Below, in pieces: positions 38,166 through 47,123 of a stretch of 64,000 nt of DNA. A program made the translations under genes and the position numbers. A model generated the notes under the pieces. The model had not been told where the DNA came from. It saw only the letters and a list, made by a program, of their open reading frames with translations, and searched no databases. Source of the DNA: G965218495 sp965262785 (lineage in GTDB: Bacteria > Bacteroidota > Rhodothermia > Rhodothermales > Bin80); NCBI GenBank assembly GCA_965262785.1, contig OZ253559.1, positions 2,232,001-2,296,000 on the forward strand. Reading direction: 5' to 3'. The first letter of the stretch is position 1. Every line of letters starts with the position of its first letter.

Positions 38166-40041
38166 AGCAGGAGTCAGTCCTGCCAGAGTAGAAATCAGAG
38201 CTCTGTAGCTTGGGTAGCATGGAAGCGGGAAACCTAATTCATGAAGCCTACCGACACGGTCTCCGTAAGGGAGATCGCGAGTCATCGGGCCGTAACGAAA
38301 GTGAACGCATAGGTGGCCTCGAGAGTGTATCCCGAAGGCCGAGCCCTCATCCGTAGGGCGAAGGCAGCACGGGCGGTCGTAATCTGATTGGGACGACCGT
38401 ACCGCTTCGGCGGGGTGGTAGCGACGGCACGATGACAAGGACATGCCGAGCAACTGGAGAAGCCCTCCTCGCCCCGGTGAGAAATTGCCGGAGGAAGGTA
38501 GGTGCTATAACCGGTGGCACCGGGAAATGTACCGAAGGCGAGAGGGTGGCGGAGAGGTGCGTAGTAGCGATGAAACGGGGTAACGCCCGTGGAGCGAAGG
38601 CGCCTCACTGCTGGTATGTTTTCCGACAATAAAGGGAGGCACTGAAGACATGAAAGAGGCAACTATAAGCCTGCAGGACCTGAGGAGGAGAATATACCGC
38701 AAAGCCAAGGCAGTACCAGAGTGGCGTTTTTGGGGCATGTACGTGCATGTCTGCAAGCTGGAGACGCTGCAGGAGGCGTATCGTATGGCGAAACGCAACG
38801 ACGGTGCCCCCGGCATCGACGGCATGACGTTTGCAGCCATTGAGGCGACCGGCTTGCAGAGGTTTCTGGAGTGCATTCAGCGCGATCTGATCCTACGGTG
38901 CTACCGGCCCTCGCCATTGCGTAAGAAGCGGATCCCCAAGGGCGGCGGTAAATTCCGCACGCTGGGCATACCGACGATACGGGATCGCGTGGTGCAGGGG
39001 GCGCTGAAGCTGATTCTGGAGCCGATCTTTGAGGCTGACTTTCAGGAGGGATCCTATGGATATCGGCCAAAGCGTGCGCCGCATGCTGCTGTACACCGAG
39101 TAACTTCGGCGGTAGTCAAAGGAATGACCCGGGTCATTGATGTGGACTTGGCGTCGTATTTCGATACGATTCGTCATCACATCCTGCTCCGACAGGTCGC
39201 GCTCCGTGTTAAGGATCGTGACATTCTGTGGCTTCTGAAGCGGATACTCAAGTCCGGTGGCAAGCGCGGGGTACCTCAAGGGGGCGTCATCTCGCCGCTT
39301 TTGAGCAACATCTACCTCAATGGGGTGGATCGTATGCTGGAGCGTGCGAAGGCAGTCACCCGCGAGAAGGGGTATTTCCATATGGAGTACGCCCGTTTTG
39401 CCGATGACCTGGTGATCGTGGTGGACGGCTACCGCAAGTGGCGGTGGCTGGAGCGAGGCGTGTACAAGCGCCTGTTGGAAGAGTTGGCCAAGCTTGACGT
39501 TTCATTGAACGTGGAGAAGACGCGGAGAGTGGACCTCACCCAACGGGAGAGCTTCACATTCCTGGGTTTCCGCATTCGTCGATACAAGACGAAGCGGGGC
39601 CGTTGGGGCGTATTGAGCGTGCCTCGTATGAAGGCTCGTACAAAGCTCTTGCGGCGACTCAAGGAGGAATTCCGACGTTTCCGATCACAGCCGGTGGAAC
39701 GGGTAATTGCTCGCATCAACCCAATACTGCGGGGATGGGTGAATTATTTCCGCACGGGGCAATCGAGCCGTTGCTTCGGTTACGTACGTAACTGGGTCGA
39801 GCTTAAGATCCGGCGCCATCTGATGCGTGCCCGCGGACGAAAGGGTTATGGGTGGAAGCGGTGGAGTAGGCGGATGTTCTACGAGCGACTGGGGTTGTAT
39901 GCTCAGTGGCAGATAGAGTACTACCGGCCGAAAGCGCGCCCACGCCAACTGCGCATGAACTTTGCGGTGTAATCAGCAGGTAAGCCCGGTGCGGGAAAAC
40001 CGCATGCCGTGGTTTGACGAGGCGGGGCCTGGAAACGTGAT
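38166..40041 (+). mobile_element. Group II intron D encoding a reverse transcriptase/maturase
   Basis: The maturase gene is preceded by about 480 bases of structured-looking RNA (aacgaaagtgaacgcatagg near 38294) and followed by a domain V-like hairpin at 39982-40015 (aagcccggtgcgg, gaaaa, ccgcatgccg, gtggttt) and the tail ggaaacgtgat. I cannot place a gtgyg 5' end, so the left boundary is a guess; D may be truncated by, or continuous with, C. The domain V fold needs one extra bulged T. Confidence 0.6.
38650..39972 (+). CDS. ltrA: Group II intron reverse transcriptase/maturase
   Basis: 440 residues. The reverse transcriptase domain includes NDGAPGIDGMT, RIPKGGGKFRTLGIPTIRDRVVQ, YGYRPKRAPHAA, GVPQGGVISPLLSNIYLN and the catalytic YARFADDLVIV. 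A maturase (X) domain follows, with NPILRGWVNYFRTGQSSRCF and the C-terminal LKIRRHLMRARGRKGYGWK. There is no HNH endonuclease domain; the protein ends LRMNFAV. It helps its intron RNA fold and copies it into DNA. gggagg lies 13 bases before the ATG. It is the only maturase gene in the window, so it could serve introns A, B and C in trans. Confidence 0.95.
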   Translation: MKEATISLQDLRRRIYRKAKAVPEWRFWGMYVHVCKLETLQEAYRMAKRNDGAPGIDGMTFAAIEATGLQRFLECIQRDLILRCYRPSPLRKKRIPKGGGKFRTLGIPTIRDRVVQGALKLILEPIFEADFQEGSYGYRPKRAPHAAVHRVTSAVVKGMTRVIDVDLASYFDTIRHHILLRQVALRVKDRDILWLLKRILKSGGKRGVPQGGVISPLLSNIYLNGVDRMLERAKAVTREKGYFHMEYARFADDLVIVVDGYRKWRWLERGVYKRLLEELAKLDVSLNVEKTRRVDLTQRESFTFLGFRIRRYKTKRGRWGVLSVPRMKARTKLLRRLKEEFRRFRSQPVERVIARINPILRGWVNYFRTGQSSRCFGYVRNWVELKIRRHLMRARGRKGYGWKRWSRRMFYERLGLYAQWQIEYYRPKARPRQLRMNFAV

Positions 40042-40053
40042 TCATGGGAGCCG

Positions 40054-40189
40054 GACTGAGGCCCGGAGCGAAAGCGACGGACAAGCCACCGGACCCTACG
40101 GGTTGGCGCGCCAGGCCCCGACCCTACTGACGAGCAGGGGGTGGGGCGTCCTATGGAAGCCTGACTGAGTGCCGGAGCGAAAGCGACGG
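40054..40189 (+). repeat. Imperfect direct repeat after the maturase intron
   Basis: The segments gactgaggcccggagcgaaa (from 40054) and gactgagtgccggagcgaaa (from 40163) match at most positions and each continues gcgacgg. Each is followed about 15 bases later by a small hairpin (accctacgggt, gatcctacgggatc). Function unknown; they may be duplicated intron 3' structures or terminators. Confidence 0.6.
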
Positions 40190-40335
40190 ATAGCGCACAG
40201 GATCCTACGGGATCGTCCCACCCCTTGACTCTACATGCACTTTTTGCAAGTCGTTTATGTTCAGGGATATACGTCACCCTTAAATACCTCTTCTGGCACT
40301 ACAATGGATTACAGTGGGACGTTTGGTACCGCCGG

Positions 40336-42216
40336 TCAGACGACGGTTTTCTTCGTAGAGAGGGGCTTGTAATCTATATCCAAGGCGTCATAGATCGACC
40401 GGAGCTCGGAATCGGGCTGTGTGGTTGTGCGCACATGGAGCGTACGTCCGTCGCGGCACGGGAACACACTGGTAGTGCGCGTTTGTCGCTGGAGGATGCT
40501 TCGAAGCGTCGTCCAACTGGAGCAGGGCCCTCGGCTACGCAGGCGAGTACGGATTACCTGCACGAGCTGATACGCGATGACCGAGATGAACAGATGCCCT
40601 TCGGCGCGCAGACCCGTCGAGTGGAAGATGGGTCGTAGACCCAGTTCCGACTTCAGGGTGCGGAACACGGCTTCCACGTCGGTGAGCCGGATGTAGGTGC
40701 GCCACAACTCTTCGTCGGTCCAGTTCACCAAATTGCTGCGCAGGCAGTACACGCCTGGATGCGTCGCCATGGACCCCGGTAGCCGTCGCTGCTCCCATTC
40801 AACCGTGCGCGCGCGCTTGCCGCTTTCGTCAGGCTGTACCGTGATGTCGTAATGCTGCCCAATCCCTGCGTATCGCTCCTTCAGGCGCCCGAGGCGCTCA
40901 AAAACCACGTCGAGGCGCTTATGCGTGCGCGGGCGGGAGAGCCCGTCGGACAGTTTCTTCAGGGCCTGCTCAAACGCGGCGGTCTGCCGCGCCACTATGG
41001 CTTGCTCCTTCGCAGCCCGGGACGCAGAGTAGCAATACAGCCGCACCTGGTCGTCCTGTACCTGCCGGTATAGGGATAGACGCTCACCACCGGCCGTCGT
41101 AAGTGTTTGTGCTGCCTCAGGATCAAAGACCCGCCTGCGCTCCCGCGCGACCACGATGTACTGGTACTTCTGCGCCTGCAGCCATTGTATACGATCTTCG
41201 GTCGCTATGCCCCGATCCATCACCACGAGCGCCCCCGGACCCGCCTGCAGTACCTCCAGCATCTCCTCTAGCGTGCGGTGCTCCCGCACATTGCCCGCGA
41301 AGACCTTGCTCTTGCGTACGAAGCCGCTCCCGTCCAGGACCAGGGCCAAGGTCAATAAGGGGCAATCGCGGCGACGCTCCTTCGAGTGACCACGCTTTGC
41401 CTTGTCTATGTTGGCCCCGGTACCCTCCAGAAATGTGTTGGTCAGATCAAAGAGCGTGACCGTTGGACGCGCAGCAAACAGATCCAGCGCCTGCGTAAAG
41501 AGGTGCTGCTCTATGGCTTGCTGATGCCGCACGAGCAGGTCGCTTGCCCGATAGAGGTGCATGGGTCCCATCGCTTCATAGGAACCGCCCACGAACTCGT
41601 CCAAGCCACTGTTGTGGTCCAGCCAACGCTTGGTGGCCCGTTCACTGCCCGGCTGCGCCAAGCGCCCGATGATGCTGCCAATGGCAGCCCGCCGCATGGA
41701 GGGGGTCATCTGCAGCCTGTCAAAGAGCGCGGGTATCTTCAACTGCTCCATAGCCCACAGCCCTACGTGCTCCACGCCCACCGTACGTGGTCGGATCGTC
41801 TTGATGGCGTTGGCATTGACCACACGCCAGTCTGCTACGACCCCGTTGTGGCCGGTAGGCTCGATCACCTCCGCGCCACGCGCCGCCAACAGGGCCGCGA
41901 TGCGCTGCGCTTCGCCTTCGATGTGGGAGGACAAGTCCGGCCATAGCTCGAGCTGCCCCATCAGCACCGTCTCAATACGCTGGCACAGACATCGCCAGTG
42001 CTTCTTCTCGATCTTGAAATGTGCGCCGAGGTTCAGTAGCGTCCGTTGTCGCACCCGGTCTCCCTCCCGCTTGGCCTGACACAGCCGGAAGGTGTAGTAG
42101 CGCGTACCGTCCGCTCCGGTTCGCGTGAGAGCGCGGCGTATAAACACAGTAGTGTGCGGCGTGGTTGGGATGGCCCTGACGCCAATATAGCCACCGGTTG
42201 CGGTGTATACAACCAC
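40336..42216 (-). CDS. IS1634-family transposase
   Basis: 626 residues. The long N-terminal region, then TVTLFDLTNTFLEGTGANID and VVMDRGIATEDRIQWLQ supply the first catalytic Asp residues, and FRTLKSELGLRPIFHSTGLR the Glu, in the order of IS1634 transposases. The true start is uncertain: the GTG at 42216 opens the frame, but a GTG near residue 24 (VFIRRALTR) would fit the family. I could not recognise terminal inverted repeats. It lies between the intron array and the complete IS110 element. Confidence 0.85.
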   Translation of the reverse strand: MVVYTATGGYIGVRAIPTTPHTTVFIRRALTRTGADGTRYYTFRLCQAKREGDRVRQRTLLNLGAHFKIEKKHWRCLCQRIETVLMGQLELWPDLSSHIEGEAQRIAALLAARGAEVIEPTGHNGVVADWRVVNANAIKTIRPRTVGVEHVGLWAMEQLKIPALFDRLQMTPSMRRAAIGSIIGRLAQPGSERATKRWLDHNSGLDEFVGGSYEAMGPMHLYRASDLLVRHQQAIEQHLFTQALDLFAARPTVTLFDLTNTFLEGTGANIDKAKRGHSKERRRDCPLLTLALVLDGSGFVRKSKVFAGNVREHRTLEEMLEVLQAGPGALVVMDRGIATEDRIQWLQAQKYQYIVVARERRRVFDPEAAQTLTTAGGERLSLYRQVQDDQVRLYCYSASRAAKEQAIVARQTAAFEQALKKLSDGLSRPRTHKRLDVVFERLGRLKERYAGIGQHYDITVQPDESGKRARTVEWEQRRLPGSMATHPGVYCLRSNLVNWTDEELWRTYIRLTDVEAVFRTLKSELGLRPIFHSTGLRAEGHLFISVIAYQLVQVIRTRLRSRGPCSSWTTLRSILQRQTRTTSVFPCRDGRTLHVRTTTQPDSELRSIYDALDIDYKPLSTKKTVV

Positions 42217-42466
42217 GGGAATACGATTATGGCCCTACATTGGCGTGTCGAGTCGTAAAATATTCAGAAGTGGGGGCTGGGTGGGGACAAAAGGTGAACA
42301 ATGCGCCCAACAACAGGTCCCAGTGTGGTCGAAGTGGGGGTTCGTCCCTAAATATCCTTGTGCGACCGCCACAATTGCCCGGAATTGATGGCTCAAATGT
42401 TAAACTTGGGTTGGGGATGCGCAGGAGACTGTTTCCTGCTAGGCCCTGGCTGCTAAATAGATATTA
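42217..42466. other. Gap between IS1634 and IS110 elements
   Basis: About 250 bases without a gene. It should hold the upstream end of the IS1634-type element; nothing else was recognised. Confidence 0.4.
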
Positions 42467-42555
42467 TAGAAGGGGCCGGAGAGGGGGCACAGGCTATTTT
42501 GCCTGTGAGGCGCAGGCGCCTGGACTTCATCCTTCTCCATAGACCTTACAATCCC

Positions 42556-43698
42556 ATGAACCCCACCATCAGTGCCATCCCTTCCCAGAAGTCGGTCTTC
42601 GTCGGGCTCGACGTACATAGAGACACGATCGCGGCGTGCGTATACGATCCGGCTTCGAAGACGGTATGTCTGGAAGTGGAGCTGCCCAGCGACGACAGGG
42701 CCAAGCTGCGTAAGCTTATGGCCCGTATTCGTGGTTCCTTTGGCGAACCCCGGTGTTGTTACGAAGCGTCCTCGTGTGGCTACACGCTTTATAGAACGCT
42801 CACTGACGACGGAGTCTCCTGTGCGGTCATTGCGCCCTCGTCGGTTCCACGGCGTGCCGGTGATCGTGTCAAGACGGACCGTCGTGACGCAGACAAGTTG
42901 GCCCGCTACTACGCGGCGGGCCTACTGACGGCGGTTCACGTCCCCGACAAGGCGTTGCTTGCCGCCCGAACGCTGGTGCGCCGCCGGGTTATTCTGGTCG
43001 AAGACTTGACCCGCACCAAGCAGCGCTCCGTGCTCTTGTTGCAAAGTCGCGGGTATGTGTACCGGGCGGGAAAGAACTGGACGCAGAAATTCTGGCGGTG
43101 GCTGGAAGGCCTCGCGCTTGACCCCGTTGATGCGTGTACGCTGCAAAGCTTGTTGAACCAATGCCAGATGCTCGAAGCCCAGATCCGGGAGATAGAGCAA
43201 CATATCGAAGAAGAGGCACAGAAGACATGCTATCAGCGCACGGTGCAGGTATTGCAAGCCTTCCGTGGCATCGGGCTGTTTACAGCGATGCAGTTGACTT
43301 GTGAAATCGGTGACATTCGGCGTTTTGCACACCCGAAAGCACTGATGGCATATCTGGGATTGGTGCCCTCGGAGCATTCCTCCGGCCACCGCACCCGGCA
43401 CGGCTCGATCACCAAGGCCGGTAACTCCCATGCCCGCAAGGCTCTGGTCTCTGCGGCCTGGAAATATACCCACTACCCCCGGCGTAGCCACGCGCTGCAC
43501 CAGCGGCAGCGCCACTGCGCTGCGGAAGTGATTACCATCAGCTGGAAGGCCCAGCGGAGACTGCACAAACGATACCGCAGCCTGATTCAGCGCAAAGCAC
43601 CCACAAAAGCCATCGTGGCCCTTGCGCGCGAACTCGTGGGCTTTCTCTGGGAAGCCATGCAGACGGTGCCGCCAACACCGGTGGCCCTTGCGGCCTAA
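42556..43698 (+). CDS. IS110-family DEDD transposase
   Basis: 380 residues from MNPTISAIPSQ at 42556; the frame extends further upstream without motif. The RuvC-like N-terminal domain has VFVGLDVHRDTIAACVYD (first Asp) and VKTDRRDADKLARYYAAGLL (later Asp). The C-terminal Tnp_20 domain holds LQAFRGIGLFTAMQLTCEIG and PSEHSSGHRTRHGSITKAG with the catalytic Ser region. IS110 transposases are guided by a structured bridge RNA made from the element's noncoding end. Confidence 0.95.
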   Translation: MNPTISAIPSQKSVFVGLDVHRDTIAACVYDPASKTVCLEVELPSDDRAKLRKLMARIRGSFGEPRCCYEASSCGYTLYRTLTDDGVSCAVIAPSSVPRRAGDRVKTDRRDADKLARYYAAGLLTAVHVPDKALLAARTLVRRRVILVEDLTRTKQRSVLLLQSRGYVYRAGKNWTQKFWRWLEGLALDPVDACTLQSLLNQCQMLEAQIREIEQHIEEEAQKTCYQRTVQVLQAFRGIGLFTAMQLTCEIGDIRRFAHPKALMAYLGLVPSEHSSGHRTRHGSITKAGNSHARKALVSAAWKYTHYPRRSHALHQRQRHCAAEVITISWKAQRRLHKRYRSLIQRKAPTKAIVALARELVGFLWEAMQTVPPTPVALAA

Positions 43699-43983
43699 AC
43701 ATGCCCGAAACGCTTCCGAGAACAGAACAGCTATGGGAAAAGGGGCCCTGCGCACGGATGGAGAGTCCATGCCGGTACTCTGCGATAGCCCTTGTGGCGA
43801 GCTCGCGAAAATAGATTATGGTAGCTCCCGACGAATTCAATATCAGGCGTTACGGTCGGCATTGCCGACCCAGCACGCGGACACCAGGTTGATAAGCCGT
43901 CGAAGATGCCAGGGCCCCTTTTCCGATAGCCAGCTCATGAAGATCATGTGAACTTACCGCGCACATATCACCGCCCCCTTGAC
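43699..43983 (+). ncRNA. Candidate bridge-RNA region of the IS110 element
   Basis: Noncoding 3' part of the element, conserved in the truncated copy (32732-33030 inverted). It contains a 20-base inverted repeat with one mismatch: gctatgggaaaaggggccct at 43730-43749 and the complement at 43911-43930, which would close an approximately 160-base structured loop. In IS1111-like elements the bridge RNA comes from this side. Transcription and loop boundaries are inferred. Confidence 0.45.
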
Positions 43984-44002
43984 CCGGCCCCTTCTACACC
44001 AG

Positions 44003-44028
44003 TTTCCGATAAGGGTTATTATCGGAAA
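44003..44028. repeat. Hairpin adjoining the IS110 right end
   Basis: The 10-base arms tttccgataa and ttatcggaaa flank a 6-base loop and start exactly where identity between the two IS110 copies ends. IS1111-type elements often pick structured or palindromic targets, so this could be half of the original target. Confidence 0.6.
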
Positions 44029-44349
44029 TGTCTTAGGGCGCAAAAAACCGGCACTGAACGAGCGGCCGGGTATCCCCCGAACGCAGGAGAGACAGCGGCA
44101 TTCAAACAAGGGTGAGCACACGTCAGAATCGCCGCAGACCGCGCCCGATCGCATTCAGGTACGGCCCCTAGGGCGATTCCGGAGACCTTCCCATTGATAG
44201 TGTAGCTGCGTTGGGGTTCAACTCGAAGAATCTCAAGGGCCAACGCATCGTGGGCGGCTAGAATTGCACCACAGCTCAGGCCGGCCGCCGAATGACTTAC
44301 TCTGCATATGACTCCTTGAGTCGTTCGTGCGACTTGCGAGCCATCGCGG
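44029..44349. other. Gap at the edge of the accessory island
   Basis: About 320 bases with only short frames (for instance 44019-44243 minus) that carry no motif I know. It is the border between the mobile-element nest and the housekeeping genes. Confidence 0.45.
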
Positions 44350-44988
44350 TCAGCCTTGCAGGAACGGGTTATGCGCCTTTTCCCGCCCGATAGTAGTACT
44401 CGGGCCGTGGCCCGCGTAGACGATCGTGTCCTCCGGCAAAGTTAGCAGCTTTTGATGGATAGACTCCATAAGTAGCGGCAGATTGCCTCCTGGAAGGTCG
44501 TAGCGACCAATGGAATCCTGGAATAGCACGTCTCCAACCATCACAAATCCGGCCTGCCGATCATATAAGCACACCGATCCGGGCGCGTGGCCGGGCGTGT
44601 GCAGCACTTCCCAGGTGGCTCCACCAAACGTTACCACGTCACCCTCGTGCAATCGCAGAATTGGAAGCGGCGGCTCGTCCACCGGAGTGCCAAACATGGC
44701 AGCCTGCGCAGATGCATATCGCAAGAGTGGCGTGCTGCCGGCATGCGCGCTCCATTGCATATCGTAGTGTTTTCCGAAGTAAGCGCACCCAAAAATGTGG
44801 TCAATATGCGCGTGCGTAAGGAGCAGGTGCCGCAGCACCAGTCCTTGTCGCTGTAGAAACGACACCACTGCCTTTTTCTCCTGCGGATCGTAGGCGCTCG
44901 CATCCACCAAAACGGCTTCCCCTGCACTATAGCAGACGTAGCTGTTGGTTTGGTATGGGCTAAAGGTGAATGTCTTGACCTTGGTCAT
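44350..44988 (-). CDS. MBL-fold metallohydrolase (glyoxalase II/YcbL-like)
   Basis: 212 residues. The metal-binding signature THAHIDHIFG (near residue 58) is followed by HTPGHAPGSVCLY, VMVGDVLFQDSIGRYDLPGG and the final YAGHGPSTTIGREKAHNPFL, the order seen in small glyoxalase II-type hydrolases. It probably hydrolyses a thioester or related cytoplasmic substrate. The stop lies downstream of, and its start just before, the end of rsmI on the same strand (six-base gap), so it is likely the last gene of the lptF/G-rsmI operon. Confidence 0.9.
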   Translation of the reverse strand: MTKVKTFTFSPYQTNSYVCYSAGEAVLVDASAYDPQEKKAVVSFLQRQGLVLRHLLLTHAHIDHIFGCAYFGKHYDMQWSAHAGSTPLLRYASAQAAMFGTPVDEPPLPILRLHEGDVVTFGGATWEVLHTPGHAPGSVCLYDRQAGFVMVGDVLFQDSIGRYDLPGGNLPLLMESIHQKLLTLPEDTIVYAGHGPSTTIGREKAHNPFLQG

Positions 44989-44994
44989 GCCACT

Positions 44995-45663
44995 CTAGCG
45001 GTCTGGACCTATCACGATGACGATCTCTCCTTTTATGCCTGGTTGCGCTTTGTAGTGCGCATGGAGCGCTTCAAGTGTGCCGCGCCGAATTTCCTCGTAA
45101 CGTTTGGTAAGCTCGCGCCCGACGGCCGCCTGGCGGTCTGCCCCGAGTGCATCTGCAAGATCTGCCAGCGTTCTCACCAGGCGATGCGGTCCCTCATACA
45201 AAACAACTGTTCGAGGTTCCTGCGAAAGCATCTGAAGCCGCGTACGGCGCCCCTTCCTGGGTGGTAGGAAACCCTCAAAAGCAAACCGATCCGAAGGGAG
45301 CCCGCTGCCTGTCAATGCGGGTATCAGCGCGGTTGCGCCGGGGAGTGGCACAACATCAAGGCCCGCTTCGTGGCAGGCTCGTACGAGGAAAAAGCCCGGA
45401 TCGGAAATGCCCGGCGAGCCGGCATCGCTAACCAGCGCCACGCTGCCGCCCGCCTTCATCCGAGCCACAAGCTGCGGTGCTTTTCGACGCTCGTTATGGT
45501 CATGGTAGCTGGTCGTGGGCGTGGAGATGCCATAGTGTGAAAGCAGGATGGCGGTGCGTCTCGTGTCCTCGCATGCGATAAGGTTCACCTCCTTCAGTAC
45601 GCGCAACGCGCGCACCGTGATATCCTCCAAGTTACCAATGGGAGTGGGGACGAGGTACAGCAT
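44995..45663 (-). CDS. rsmI: 16S rRNA (cytidine-1402 2'-O)-methyltransferase
   Basis: 222 residues from the ATG at 45663, where the family N-terminus MLYLVPTPIGNLEDITVRAL begins; upstream codons belong to the preceding gene. The tetrapyrrole-methylase fold motifs include CEDTRRTAILLSHYGI, ALVSDAGSPGISDPGF, and PGATALIPALTGSGLPSDRF. It methylates the ribose of C1402 in 16S rRNA using SAM. Only two bases separate it from the LptF/LptG gene. Confidence 0.96.
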   Translation of the reverse strand: MLYLVPTPIGNLEDITVRALRVLKEVNLIACEDTRRTAILLSHYGISTPTTSYHDHNERRKAPQLVARMKAGGSVALVSDAGSPGISDPGFFLVRACHEAGLDVVPLPGATALIPALTGSGLPSDRFAFEGFLPPRKGRRTRLQMLSQEPRTVVLYEGPHRLVRTLADLADALGADRQAAVGRELTKRYEEIRRGTLEALHAHYKAQPGIKGEIVIVIGPDR

Positions 45664-45665
45664 AG

Positions 45666-47003
45666 CTACTGGTCGCGTTTCTTCCTGAACCTTGCGCTCA
45701 AAGGCAAGGTGGCTCGCAGGTCCAACGCTACATATACGAACAGCCCAACGGCAACAAGGCCCACGATGACGTTGGCAATCCACATGCTGATCCATGGGCT
45801 CAAAAAGCCTCGGTCAGCCAGCTTTTCTCCTTGCACCAGCGTCGTCCAGTACAAAAGGAACACGGCTAGGGCTACGAGCGCCGAAATTCCAAGTCCGCCG
45901 CGGCGAATGCTAAGGCCGAGCGGCGCCCCTAACAGCATGAAGATGAGGCATGCCGTTGCGATAGAATACTTTTTGTGGATTTCCACGCTGTACCGGTTCA
46001 TCCACCGCTGCTGGCGATCGATGGTCCGCATGAGGCTGGTCGCCTCGTCCGAGGCCATGCGGGCGGCCTCGTTGGCAAACGCGTTCACGCGCATCGGGTC
46101 GTCCGGCGTCCTGCTGCCCATTGTCAACGTTTTCGCCACAAGTGGCGCGGAGGCCCGTATGTCAGCGCGCGAAGATTCAATGCTTGCCTTCAGCGAATCC
46201 ACCACACGAACCATCACGGAGGTGCGGGTGGAGCGATCTGACCGGCTGCCGTCTGCTGGATTGGTCCGCTCGAAATCGAACTCCGACAGGTCTAGCGTCA
46301 AATGCAGCCGGTCAAAGCTCGAACGCTGGTACCGCTCGTGGATGTCCGCGTCTGACTTGGGGAGGAATCGGTGTACCTCGCCGCTACGCAGGTGGAGCAC
46401 GGCGTTCGTGCCGCGAGATTCAAGCGTGCCTGTCTGTGCCTTAATGGTGGTTCCGGTGCCACGGCCTCGTGAATGGTCGTAGATCAAGATGTCACGCAGC
46501 TCGTTGCCAGTCCGATATTTGACCAAGATCGCATAGTCGTCCAGTCCGTCATAGAATACCCCAGGCTGCAAGTCAAAACCAGGCCGCTTGGTATGAATGT
46601 CCTGCCAGATATTCCGGGCACGAAAGTTGGACTCTGGCAGCAGGACGTTGTTGAAGTAGGCCATACCAAGCGTCAGCACGCTGCCAGCTACTAGCGCGGG
46701 CCATATGATGGAGAAGGCGGAAATGCCGCTGGTCTTTACCACGACATAGGCACGTGACTCGGCCAACGAGCCAAATGCCATAAGTGCAGCCAGAAGTGCG
46801 GACATCGGCACAGCCAACACTACCATGTAGGCCACGTTGTATGCGATCAGCTCCAGTATGAGACCCAGCGGAAGTTCACGACCTGCGAGATCGGGCAAGT
46901 ACTTGATCAGAAACTGCATCAGAAGCAGAAACAGCAGCAGCCCGAGCCACCCAAAGAAGGGGCCTGGCAAGCCGCGCAGTGCCATCCGATGAAGATGCTT
47001 CAT
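45666..47003 (-). CDS. LptF/LptG-family permease
   Basis: 445 residues. Three N-terminal hydrophobic segments (FFGWLGLLLFLLLMQFLIKY; GLILELIAYNVAYMVVLAVP; a third at about 100-120), a periplasmic beta-jellyroll, then three C-terminal membrane segments (ATACLIFMLLGAPLGLSIRR onward). This is the YjgP/YjgQ family, the membrane half of the LptB2FG ABC transporter that pulls lipopolysaccharide from the inner membrane. Whether it is LptF or LptG cannot be told here. Confidence 0.9.
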   Translation of the reverse strand: MKHLHRMALRGLPGPFFGWLGLLLFLLLMQFLIKYLPDLAGRELPLGLILELIAYNVAYMVVLAVPMSALLAALMAFGSLAESRAYVVVKTSGISAFSIIWPALVAGSVLTLGMAYFNNVLLPESNFRARNIWQDIHTKRPGFDLQPGVFYDGLDDYAILVKYRTGNELRDILIYDHSRGRGTGTTIKAQTGTLESRGTNAVLHLRSGEVHRFLPKSDADIHERYQRSSFDRLHLTLDLSEFDFERTNPADGSRSDRSTRTSVMVRVVDSLKASIESSRADIRASAPLVAKTLTMGSRTPDDPMRVNAFANEAARMASDEATSLMRTIDRQQRWMNRYSVEIHKKYSIATACLIFMLLGAPLGLSIRRGGLGISALVALAVFLLYWTTLVQGEKLADRGFLSPWISMWIANVIVGLVAVGLFVYVALDLRATLPLSARFRKKRDQ

Positions 47004-47123
47004 GACCTACACCTGGTAAGGATTGCCTCCGAATAGCGCGTTTCGATTGAGTCCGCCGCAGGCAACATGCACGGTACGCAATCGTTACAAAAAGTGGTCC
47101 CTTCGAAGTATAACTGGTGCGAA

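Larger units (their letters stand above)
42467..43996 (+). mobile_element. Complete IS110-family (IS1111-like) element
   Basis: A perfect 13-base inverted repeat, tagaaggggccgg at 42467-42479 and its complement at 43984-43996, brackets the transposase and a 300-base downstream noncoding region. Such subterminal repeats and a long right-end noncoding region are features of the IS1111 branch. Identity with the copy at 32732-33372 runs on to 44002, so the true right tip is probably within six bases of that point. A near-perfect hairpin target follows. Confidence 0.8.

Noticed and set aside
42922..43770. 282-residue minus-strand frame over the IS110 transposase
   Set aside because: It is an antisense shadow of a well-supported transposase.
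44019..44243. 74-residue minus-strand frame
   Set aside because: Overlaps the hairpin beside IS110 and matches no family I know; too short to support.
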